NCBI GenBank assembly: GCA_945875195.1
Contig: CAMCJW010000081.1
Coordinates: 1-10,389, forward strand
DNA: 10,389 nucleotides
Direction: 5' to 3'
DNA from: Chitinophaga pinensis
GTDB taxonomy: Bacteria > Bacteroidota > Bacteroidia > UKL13-3
The translations under genes and the position numbers were made by a program. A model generated the notes under the pieces. The model had not been told where the DNA came from and searched no databases. It was given only the letters and a program-made list of their open reading frames with translations. Positions within the stretch are counted from its first letter, which is position 1. Every line of letters starts with the position of its first letter. Shown here piece by piece: positions 1 through 4,883 of the stretch.

Positions 1-174
1 GGAGCTCTGACAAGCCCCAACCTTCAGGTTGGGGACCCGGTGTTGGAGATGAGGTTGGGAACCCGGTGTTGGAGATGAGGTTGGGGGCTGATGTTGGTGT
101 TTAGTGTCGCCCCAACCTGAAGGTTGGGGTTTGTTTAGATGTAGGTTAGCGTCAACCACACGGGTTATGCGGTT
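1..174. repeat. REP-bracketed 26-bp tandem repeat block, unit 1
   Basis: This block has a fixed architecture. A 20-bp palindrome, CCCCAACCTTCAGGTTGGGG (15-34; 9-bp arms, 2-base loop), is followed by 26-bp tandem repeats at 33-58 and 59-84 that differ at one base. A diverged third copy lies at 85-109, and the reverse complement of the palindrome closes the array at 110-129. A unique-looking tail (130-174) leads into the next unit. The top strand between the palindromes is rich in GG/GGG runs. The head-to-head palindromes resemble bacterial REP/BIME elements, which are mobilised in trans by RAYT transposases in other genomes. That link is inference, because no transposase is present here. I see no gene in this stretch. 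Confidence 0.85.
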
Positions 175-330
175 GGAGCTCTGACAAGCCCCAACCTTCA
201 GGTTGGGGACCTGATGTTGGTGTTGAGGTTGGGGACCCGATGTTGGTGTTGAGGTTGAGGACCTGATGTTGGAGATGAGGTTGGGGGCCTGTTGTTGGTG
301 TTGAGTGTCGCCCCAACCTGAAGGTTGGGA
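175..330. repeat. REP-bracketed 26-bp tandem repeat block, unit 2
   Basis: This is a second copy of the preceding block. Bases 175-211 repeat bases 1-37 exactly, including the palindrome, here at 189-208. Four 26-bp copies follow at 207-232, 233-258, 259-284 and 285-310, one more than in unit 1. The last copy ends in the same GTGTCG as the last copy of unit 1. The inverted palindrome closes the block at 311-329, with its final G replaced by A. The copy-number difference shows that the array expands or contracts in 26-bp steps. Because 26 is not a multiple of three, the repeats are not a conserved coding repeat. The right edge directly abuts a coding remnant starting near 333. Confidence 0.85.
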
Positions 331-332
331 AT

Positions 333-473
333 GCAGGTCTTACTATGGCGAATAGTCAATTGAGATGGATTCCTAAATTCAATGAACAAACTTTAGTTGA
401 AGACATGATGCAATCTGATATTGAGTTGATGAAACGCGATAAGTTTTTAAAGATTCTGGACATGCTATCATGA
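333..473 (+). pseudogene. gmd: 3' remnant of GDP-mannose 4,6-dehydratase
   Basis: The frame running into the TGA at 471-473 translates to about 46 residues (AGLTMANSQLRWIPKF, then LVEDMMQSDIELMKRDKFLK). This fits the C-terminal tail of Gmd, whose family pattern is roughly TKA..LGW.PK....LV..M...D.EL.K...LK. Gmd is a short-chain dehydratase making GDP-4-keto-6-deoxymannose for fucose and related sugars. The Rossmann fold and the catalytic residues are absent: upstream of 333 the frame runs into the REP hairpin and the tandem repeats. The last residues (ILDMLS) also depart from the usual tail. An ATG at 345 would give only 42 residues. I infer a dead fragment left by deletion or rearrangement at the repeat. 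Recognition is from motif similarity only. Confidence 0.6.
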
Positions 474-489
474 GGTACATTGAATAGCT

Positions 490-668
490 TCATTTTTTAG
501 TCTCAAGTTCTTTTAAGATAGTTCCTCTATACTTTTCAATACTCGAAGTTTCCCAATTGGTCAAAATTCCAATTTCATTTGAACACAATCCTAAATAGGT
601 TAGTTTTACTATTTCTTTAAGTTAGGATTAAGTTTCGCAAATTAGTTTTTATCTATTACCGTTAATTC
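490..668 (-). pseudogene. decayed C-terminal LuxR-type helix-turn-helix remnant
   Basis: Reading leftward from 621 to the TGA at 490-492 gives 43 residues, including EIVKLTYLGLCSNEIG and ETSSIEKYRGTILKEL. They align without gaps to residues 164-203 of the intact response regulator encoded at 748-1527, with 22 of 40 identical by my count and ETSSIEKYR fully shared. Within those nine shared codons, five differ only at the third base, so the copies diverged while the peptide was still constrained. Upstream the similarity continues in another frame (FAKLNPNLK, about 622-645), preceded by an in-frame stop. The receiver domain is missing, and there is no usable start codon. It lies just downstream of its intact relative and on the same strand, so I infer a broken paralogue, not a functional gene. 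Confidence 0.72.
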
Positions 669-747
669 ACTGGCTTTAGTTTATGTATCTCATTAGTAAA
701 TGGAAGTTGGGTTTAAATATACCTTGCCTAAAATTAGCCTTGGAGTA

Positions 748-1527
748 TTAATTTTTGTTTTTAGGTGAAGGGTTGTGCCCTCTTTCTTTTAAAATTTTAA
801 GCAAGGAAATTTCATCTTGTTGCAATGAGGCTTCATCTACGCTACCATTTTGGGCTTGAAACAAAAAGGAGGAGGTAATTAATTCATTTGAAAATGCCCA
901 AGCGGCTAATTGTTGCGAGTTTTTTAAGCAAAGATTTTTTAAAATGAGGCATCTGTATTTTTCGATACTAGATGTTTCATAATTTAAAATAGTTGCAATT
1001 TGAATAGAGTTTAAACCTAAACAAACTAAGCGTATTATTTTTTTGTCGAGCGGACTCACGAGACCTAACCAAGAGCTTTCATCTTTTAAAGCCAAAGAAC
1101 TTGACTTTGTAAGTTCATCCCATTGATGAACTGGAGATGGGTCGGCGTATATATTTCTACCTTCAATTAATTTAGATAAGGCTTTTAAGATAATTTGCCC
1201 GTTTTTTTGGCAGTAATTTTGGGTACCCATATTCATGATTTCTTTCATTACATGACTATAATATCCATGCGAAACTAAAAGTAATTTGAATTTAACATTT
1301 TTAGCAATTAGGTTTCTGTATGTTTCTAAACCATTTAGCACAGGCATTCTGAAATCGATTATAGCAATATCTATTTCTAGCGTTTTGTGGTCCAAAAAAT
1401 GAAGGAAATCTGAGCCATTGAGAAATGTGTATTTAACATCAATTGAATTAGAATGGCTGAATGAATTGATCAGGTTGCTCATGTCTGTGGGGTTATCTTC
1501 GAGCAGGGCGATAGTAATTTTTTTCAT
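748..1527 (-). CDS. response regulator, REC plus LuxR-type HTH
   Basis: This cytoplasmic two-component response regulator (259 aa) has an N-terminal receiver domain (about 1-125) and a C-terminal LuxR/FixJ-type DNA-binding domain (about 156-215). The receiver has the acidic pair E10/D11 in LLEDNPTD, the phospho-acceptor D58 in IIDFRMP, S86 in the Thr/Ser switch position and the conserved lysine K108 in YCQKN. The HTH shows the LxxGLNSxQIAxIL...SSIEKYRxxIxxNL pattern. A low-complexity tail of about 45 residues follows it. No histidine kinase gene is adjacent, so the partner is unknown (orphan regulator). The start is ATG at 1527, chosen because MKKITIALLEDN is the normal beginning of a receiver domain. 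No clear Shine-Dalgarno or TAnnTTTG box precedes it. Its target genes cannot be read from the sequence. Confidence 0.88.
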   Translation of the reverse strand: MKKITIALLEDNPTDMSNLINSFSHSNSIDVKYTFLNGSDFLHFLDHKTLEIDIAIIDFRMPVLNGLETYRNLIAKNVKFKLLLVSHGYYSHVMKEIMNMGTQNYCQKNGQIILKALSKLIEGRNIYADPSPVHQWDELTKSSSLALKDESSWLGLVSPLDKKIIRLVCLGLNSIQIATILNYETSSIEKYRCLILKNLCLKNSQQLAAWAFSNELITSSFLFQAQNGSVDEASLQQDEISLLKILKERGHNPSPKNKN

Positions 1528-1611
1528 AGGACTTGTTTTTTACATAAGTTAATAAATTGTTTCGTTTAACAACGTTAGAAAATAGTTTTAGGATAAAAAA
1601 ATAAAAAGAGT

Positions 1612-1646
1612 AAAATTTTAAAAGATAAATCCGGAATATAGGATTT
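1612..1646 (-). terminator. weak possible terminator after the usp gene
   Basis: On the minus strand, AAATCC (1646-1641) can pair with GGATTT (1632-1627) across an 8-base loop. A T-rich run follows, down to about 1612. The stem is only 6 bp and AT-rich. It lies about 35 bases past the universal stress protein stop, where a terminator would be expected. It could equally be chance in AT-rich DNA. Confidence 0.25.
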
Positions 1647-1680
1647 TTGGTTTTGAGATGGAGAAAGATTGCTAGCTATT

Positions 1681-2526
1681 TTAATTGGTTTTTTCAGATT
1701 TATGCAGCACCAAAATTGGCAAACCTGCTTCCAAAACCATTTTCTGGGAGTTGCTGCCAAGCAGAACTTTATCGAGCCAGCTGTGCTCTGCCCTGCACAT
1801 AATGAGCATTTGAGTATTTCCTGGATTAATATGTTTATTTAAATTCTCTACAATACTCAAATGAATATTTCCTTTTTTAATATTGATTTTGATGTTTTTA
1901 TACTCGTGTTCAAATATAAATTGTTGGGCATCCAAAATTAATTTTTCACTTTCTGGACCGGCATAATCAAAGTAAAATATTTCGAGTGCGGCATGAAATA
2001 CATTTGCGAATGGAACAATAACGCCCAATTCTTCTTCTAGGTTTTTTAAATCTGAGGCATAAATAAAATGGTAAATGGATTTAAATTTGTAGTCTTTAGG
2101 TACCACTATAATTGGCACCTTTACCTCAGAAATAAATTGGGCCGTATTGCTTCCTATAAAAACTGCTTTTAAGCCACTAGCACCATGAGTTCCCATAATA
2201 ACCATGTCACATTGTTGTGATTCACAAGCTTCCTTAATTCCTTGCGTAACTAAATTGTGTGTTGATATCACACTTTGGTATTCCACAAGATCTGGGTCGA
2301 GGTGGTGTTTTTTTAATAAACTTTTGTAAGCATCTTCCAACAGGTTCTTTTCCTCAAATTCATCTAAGTAATAATTTTCATAGGGGATATCGGTTGTGGG
2401 AACCGAGGCTGGCATAGCATGATATAGTACAATGCTACTATTAGTATATACCGCAAAATGATAGGCATATAAACACGCGTTTTTTGCCGCTGGGGAATAG
2501 TCTGTAGGAACCAGTATTTTCAACAT
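1681..2526 (-). CDS. universal stress protein, two tandem UspA domains
   Basis: This cytoplasmic UspA-family protein has two domains (about 1-145 and 150-277 of 281 aa). Domain 1 begins MLKILVPTDYS and contains the full nucleotide-binding signature G-2x-G-9x-G-S (GTHGASGLKAVFIGS, about residues 112-126), so it probably binds ATP. Domain 2 keeps the final GSNSQ, but the glycines of G-2x-G are replaced (CRAEHSWLDKVLLGS). It may be a structural half that no longer binds nucleotide, and tandem Usp proteins often have one such degenerate domain. I chose the ATG at 2526 over the one at 2538 because the UspA fold starts immediately there, and because the promoter at 2550-2581 leaves a more normal leader for it. 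Usp proteins bind ATP and support survival under stress, but the specific trigger is unknown here. Confidence 0.9.
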   Translation of the reverse strand: MLKILVPTDYSPAAKNACLYAYHFAVYTNSSIVLYHAMPASVPTTDIPYENYYLDEFEEKNLLEDAYKSLLKKHHLDPDLVEYQSVISTHNLVTQGIKEACESQQCDMVIMGTHGASGLKAVFIGSNTAQFISEVKVPIIVVPKDYKFKSIYHFIYASDLKNLEEELGVIVPFANVFHAALEIFYFDYAGPESEKLILDAQQFIFEHEYKNIKINIKKGNIHLSIVENLNKHINPGNTQMLIMCRAEHSWLDKVLLGSNSQKMVLEAGLPILVLHKSEKTN

Positions 2527-2549
2527 GGTTTGATGCATTAATTGCGATT

Positions 2550-2581
2550 CAAAAGTATGGTATTTTTATGTAAAATGCAAA
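2550..2581 (-). promoter_or_regulatory. Bacteroidota-type promoter for the usp gene
   Basis: On the minus strand, TTTG (2581-2578) is followed after exactly 20 bases by TACTTTTG (2557-2550). This matches the Bacteroidota primary sigma consensus TTTG / TAnnTTTG in both boxes and in spacing. Transcription should begin near 2545, leaving a leader of roughly 18 bases to the ATG at 2526, or only about 6 to the ATG at 2538. Confidence 0.6.
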
Positions 2582-2646
2582 TGAGGAGACTACTCCACAG
2601 TAATGGCGCCAAAGGGGGTGACTGGGAGGAAAGAAGAAGAAACCAG

Positions 2647-2666
2647 CCCCAGCCTTTAGGCTGGGG
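2647..2666. repeat. variant REP-like hairpin upstream of rnhA
   Basis: CCCCAGCCTTTAGGCTGGGG is a 9-bp-arm palindrome of the same form as those at 15-34 and 189-208. Position 6 of the left arm and its partner in the right arm have both changed (A-T to G-C), so pairing is preserved. GGGGAT-rich sequence follows it (2663-2690), recalling the G-rich array at the left end. It stands alone about 50 bases before the rnhA start, within the probable leader of that gene, where it could fold in the transcript. Confidence 0.75.
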
Positions 2667-2715
2667 ATATAGGATGGGGATTGGGGATTTGGAGGAATTT
2701 TTGTTCTTTTGTGGA

Positions 2716-3189
2716 GTGAAGGTTAATGTTTATACAGATGGTTCGGCACGGGGTAATCCCGGAAGGGGTGGTTATGGTGCGGTTTTGGTGAGTGGATTGT
2801 ATAAGAAGGAAATGAGCGCGGGTTTTAGGTTAACTACCAATAATAGGATGGAACTTTTGGCTGTAATTGTTGCAATAGAATCAATGAAATTGCCCAATTT
2901 GGATATTACTATTTATACAGATAGCAAGTACGTTTGTGAGGCGGTGGAGAAGAAGTGGGTTTTTGGTTGGGAAAAAAAAGGTTTCAAAGACAAGAAAAAC
3001 CCCGATTTATGGAAAAGATTTTTGGCATTGTATCCACTTCATAAAATAACATTTAAATGGATTAAAGGGCACGCTGGTCATGCCATGAATGAGCGTTGCG
3101 ACCAATTGGCCACAGCCGCAGCAGATGGTGGGAATTTGGCAATTGATGACTTTTATGAAAAGGAGCAGGTGGCAAATAATTTACTATAG
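2716..3189 (+). CDS. rnhA: ribonuclease HI
   Basis: This 157-aa RNase HI cleaves the RNA strand of RNA-DNA hybrids in replication, R-loops and Okazaki-fragment processing. All the catalytic residues are visible: D8 in YTDGSARGNP, E46 in NNRMELLAV, D69 in YTDSKYV, H119 in KGHAGH and D129 in NERCDQLA. A basic, tryptophan-containing handle region (WVFGWEKKGFKDKKNPDLW) is also present. I chose the GTG at 2716 (MKVNVYTDGS) because it gives the family's usual length. The frame is open back to an ATG at 2542, and another ATG lies at 2674, but that extension is translated REP hairpin and G-rich spacer and has no RNase H character. TTG at 2701, 4 bases after GGAGGA (2691-2696), is an alternative start adding five residues. 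The gene diverges from the usp gene. Confidence 0.93.
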   Translation: MKVNVYTDGSARGNPGRGGYGAVLVSGLYKKEMSAGFRLTTNNRMELLAVIVAIESMKLPNLDITIYTDSKYVCEAVEKKWVFGWEKKGFKDKKNPDLWKRFLALYPLHKITFKWIKGHAGHAMNERCDQLATAAADGGNLAIDDFYEKEQVANNLL

Positions 3190-3356
3190 CAATTGTTAAA
3201 TTAGCATCACTTATTTTATTGCTTGGATTAACCTTGCTTTGCATTTTGTTTAATTTAATACCAATTAATGCACATAAGTATTGGATTGTTCTTATCATGG
3301 CAGTATTGTTTTCCTTACTGAGCATATCATTCTTTAGAAAAAACAACTTATTTTAA
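3186..3356 (+). CDS. possible small two-helix membrane protein, no canonical start
   Basis: A frame overlapping the rnhA stop and ending at the TAA at 3354-3356 encodes about 56 residues with a clean membrane-protein pattern. A lysine is followed by a hydrophobic helix (LASLILLLGLTLLCILF), a short polar turn (PINAHKY), a second helix (WIVLIMAVLFSLLSISFF) and a basic end (RKNN). The charge layout suggests both ends are cytoplasmic. An upstream in-frame TAA lies at 3177-3179, and no ATG or GTG precedes the first helix. Only ATA (3186), ATT (3192) or TTG (3219, inside helix 1) could start it. AAGGAG at about 3160-3165 and coupling to rnhA might allow initiation. It could be a real coupled gene, the tail of a decayed one, or chance. 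I do not recognise the family. Confidence 0.35.
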   Translation: MAIVKLASLILLLGLTLLCILFNLIPINAHKYWIVLIMAVLFSLLSISFFRKNNLF

Positions 3357-3359
3357 TTG

Positions 3360-3776
3360 CTAAAAAACAATTTCTTCCATCTTTAATGCTACATCCAATT
3401 CAACCCAAATTAAGGTAAGCGGGTATTTGGTATAGAGCAGAATTACGCGGTGCGTTATTCCTTCTTTCACAAATTCATGGTAGGCTGCAATCTTATATTT
3501 TCTGCCCCCCATGCTACATGGCAATCTTTTGGCATCAATACTTTTGTCATTAAAAAAGGCATTTAATAACCCATCGCCGGAGAGTGTATCAACATTGCTT
3601 TTGTTAAACTCAGTTGTTCTAGCATAAACATCCATTGATTCAAATTCCTTCTGACTTTTTTTGCAATCCTTTATAAATACCCAATCGCCAACCTTTATTT
3701 GCTTTTCAACATTGGTTTGTGCTTGCAAATTATTTAGGGTCAAGCAGCACATAATAGTTAGTAGGAAATACTTCAT
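3360..3776 (-). CDS. secreted protein of unknown function
   Basis: This 138-aa protein has a clear Sec signal peptide. K2 precedes a hydrophobic stretch (FLLTIMCCLTL), and the likely cleavage follows LQA at about residue 19, giving a mature protein starting Q-T-N-V-E-K. The mature part, about 119 residues, is mixed alpha/beta in character. It has C38 (FIKDCKKS) and C87 (RLPCSMGG), which could form a disulfide in the periplasm. Its end is rich in beta-type residues (VILLYTKYPLTLIWVEL). I recognise no family. Its ATG overlaps the stop of the upstream gene (3773-4141) by 4 bases, so the two are probably cotranslated and may act in the same place. It converges on the rnhA side, with only 3 bases between its stop and the candidate small membrane ORF. 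Confidence 0.75.
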   Translation of the reverse strand: MKYFLLTIMCCLTLNNLQAQTNVEKQIKVGDWVFIKDCKKSQKEFESMDVYARTTEFNKSNVDTLSGDGLLNAFFNDKSIDAKRLPCSMGGRKYKIAAYHEFVKEGITHRVILLYTKYPLTLIWVELDVALKMEEIVF

Positions 3777-4141
3777 TCTATCTGGATATTATTTTTATAC
3801 TTTTCTGTTTTGATTAATTTTCCCTCAGGTGAATATTGTAGCCAAATACTGTCTTTTTCATTGTCAATATAAAACCCACTCGATTCCAGCATTCCGTTTT
3901 GATAGTAACTAAGGTATGGGCCATTTTTGATGATCCAAATTCCTTTTAAAATCTTTTCATTTCTTGCACTATCATTAACGAGAACATAATGCAAATTATG
4001 GTGGAAGATTTCGCAAACTTGGGTGTAATTGCTGTCATAAAATGTTTTTCCGTACTCTCCACTTTTGATGTACTGAGCTTTTAACAAATTTCCACAACTT
4101 GCAATGAATAAAAAAACGGAAAATAAAAATTTAGTAAACAT
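3773..4141 (-). CDS. exported protein with MORN-like repeats
   Basis: This 122-aa exported protein has an N-terminal hydrophobic signal (FLFSVFLFIASC). IASC at residues 13-16 resembles a lipobox, so C16 may be lipidated. Alternatively, signal peptidase I could cut after LKA (residue 22). Residues about 74-118 (GPYLSYYQNGMLESSGFY... and IWLQYSPEGKLIKTEKY) have the alternating aromatic-glycine pattern of MORN-variant repeats, as in the YwqK-like proteins common in Bacteroidota. Those repeats are presumed structural or protein-binding, and no catalytic motif is visible. The gene overlaps the following secreted-protein gene by 4 bases (ATGA), forming a two-gene unit. No TAnnTTTG promoter box is visible. 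The leader contains the edge of the 66-bp inverted-repeat element (4156-4221). The specific role is unknown. Confidence 0.75.
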   Translation of the reverse strand: MFTKFLFSVFLFIASCGNLLKAQYIKSGEYGKTFYDSNYTQVCEIFHHNLHYVLVNDSARNEKILKGIWIIKNGPYLSYYQNGMLESSGFYIDNEKDSIWLQYSPEGKLIKTEKYKNNIQIE

Positions 4142-4155
4142 TAGGTATTTGTTTG

Positions 4156-4221
4156 GCTTCTAGCAGCTGGCTGCTAGCCTCTAGCTGTTTTAGTTATTGG
4201 ATGTTGCCAGATGCCAGAAGC
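4156..4221. repeat. 66-bp inverted-repeat element
   Basis: The ends GCTTCTAGCAGCTGGC (4156-4171) and GCCAGATGCCAGAAGC (4206-4221) are inverted repeats, matching at 14 of 16 positions. Nested in the left half is a perfect palindrome, CTAGCAGCTGGCTGCTAG (4160-4177; 8-bp arms, TG loop). The element fills most of the gap between two leftward genes, rfbC and the MORN-like gene. On the plus strand it is followed by TTTTT (4222-4226), resembling a terminator in the direction opposite to these genes. It looks like a small non-autonomous dispersed repeat; copies elsewhere in the genome cannot be seen from this window. Confidence 0.65.
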
Positions 4222-4228
4222 TTTTTCC

Positions 4229-4771
4229 TTAAAACGGGCTAATAAAGTCATTTAGTAATGGGAGAATTTGGTCTTTATCTGAAACAATAGGTTCGGTTGT
4301 TTGCCATTTAATTTCTAGGGTAGGATCGTTCCAAAATAAGCCGCCTTCACTTGGTTTATGGTATCCATTGGTACATTTATAGAGGAAAAGTGTATTGTCA
4401 ATTAGGGTTTCGAAGCCATGAGCAAAACCAGGTGGGATCCAAAACATTAATTGATTCTCTGCCGAAAGGATTATACTAAAGCTTTTGCCATAGGTTGGAG
4501 AATTTTTGCGAATATCTACTACCACATCCATAACGGCACCTTGAGCAACGCGCACCAATTTACCTTGTTCATAGGGTGGGGCTTGAAAATGCATACCTCT
4601 TATAGCTCCCTTTTGAGAAAGACTTTGGTTGTCTTGAACAAATTTAGCAGCAATTCCAGCTTTATTGAATTTTTCCTCATTGTAACTTTCGAAAAAATAG
4701 CCTCTGCTATCTTTAAATATTTGTGGCTCAATTATAAGAATGCCGTTGATTTGATTGGTTGTGATTTTCAA
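4229..4771 (-). CDS. rfbC: dTDP-4-dehydrorhamnose 3,5-epimerase
   Basis: This 180-aa RmlC-type cupin epimerises dTDP-4-keto-6-deoxy-glucose at C3 and C5, the third step of dTDP-L-rhamnose synthesis for surface polysaccharide. Family hallmarks run in order: DSRGYFFESYN (about 21-31), QDNQSLSQKGAIRGMHFQ with catalytic H61, K71 in EQGKLVRV, GAVMDVVVDIRKNSPTYGK, FWIPPGFAHGFE with H118, Y131 in FLYKCTNGY, and the C-terminal W..DP..EI.W block. Length and motifs are complete. The only start fitting the family N-terminus (MKITTNQINGILIIEP) is TTG at 4771, which suggests modest translation. The gene stands alone, without rfbA, rfbB or rfbD neighbours, so the rest of the pathway must lie elsewhere. A gmd remnant 4 kb away is the only other sugar-nucleotide gene here. 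Confidence 0.93.
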   Translation of the reverse strand: MKITTNQINGILIIEPQIFKDSRGYFFESYNEEKFNKAGIAAKFVQDNQSLSQKGAIRGMHFQAPPYEQGKLVRVAQGAVMDVVVDIRKNSPTYGKSFSIILSAENQLMFWIPPGFAHGFETLIDNTLFLYKCTNGYHKPSEGGLFWNDPTLEIKWQTTEPIVSDKDQILPLLNDFISPF

Positions 4772-4850
4772 GTCGGAAAATTTTAATACAATTATAGTGA
4801 ATCAGGGCTAAAAATGGACCAAAATCTCTATTTGGTGGAAAAAGTACTTC

Positions 4851-4879
4851 TTGGGTTAATAAATCTATCCTTATTTTTG
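4851..4879 (+). promoter_or_regulatory. Bacteroidota-type promoter for the coiled-coil gene
   Basis: TTG (4851-4853) and TATTTTTG (4872-4879) match the -33 and -7 boxes of the Bacteroidota consensus, with 18 bases between them. The -7 box ends only 4 bases before the ATG at 4884. Transcription from it would begin at or next to the start codon and give an essentially leaderless mRNA. Confidence 0.45.
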
Positions 4880-4883
4880 CCAC

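Noticed and set aside
1..330. Possible CRISPR array
   Set aside because: The 26-bp copies are directly adjacent with no unique spacers, the palindromes occur only at the block ends, and no cas gene is nearby.
198..389. Open minus-strand frame of 63 codons with a repetitive Pro/Asn/Gln/His-rich product
   Set aside because: It is a translation of the 26-bp repeats and REP hairpin on the opposite strand to the gmd remnant. The repeat length is not a multiple of three, so there is no coding periodicity.
1575..1760. Minus-strand open frame of 61 codons overlapping the end of the usp gene
   Set aside because: It is out of frame with the conserved C-terminal Usp strand and otherwise translates AT-rich intergenic DNA.
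2542..2715. N-terminal extension of RNase HI from the ATG at 2542 or 2674
   Set aside because: The extra residues translate the REP hairpin and G-rich spacer and overlap the usp promoter. The RNase H fold begins at the GTG at 2716 (TTG at 2701 at most).
3062..3346. Minus-strand open frame of 94 codons
   Set aside because: It lies antisense to the conserved end of rnhA and the hydrophobic plus-strand frame, and has no recognisable domain.
4229..4771. Member of a rhamnose or O-antigen gene cluster
   Set aside because: No other rfb or glycosyltransferase gene is nearby, and the neighbours are unrelated; the gmd piece at the left edge is only a remnant.
4451..4786. Plus-strand open frame of 111 codons
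   Set aside because: It is a shadow of the rfbC gene, whose conserved motifs are all on the minus strand.
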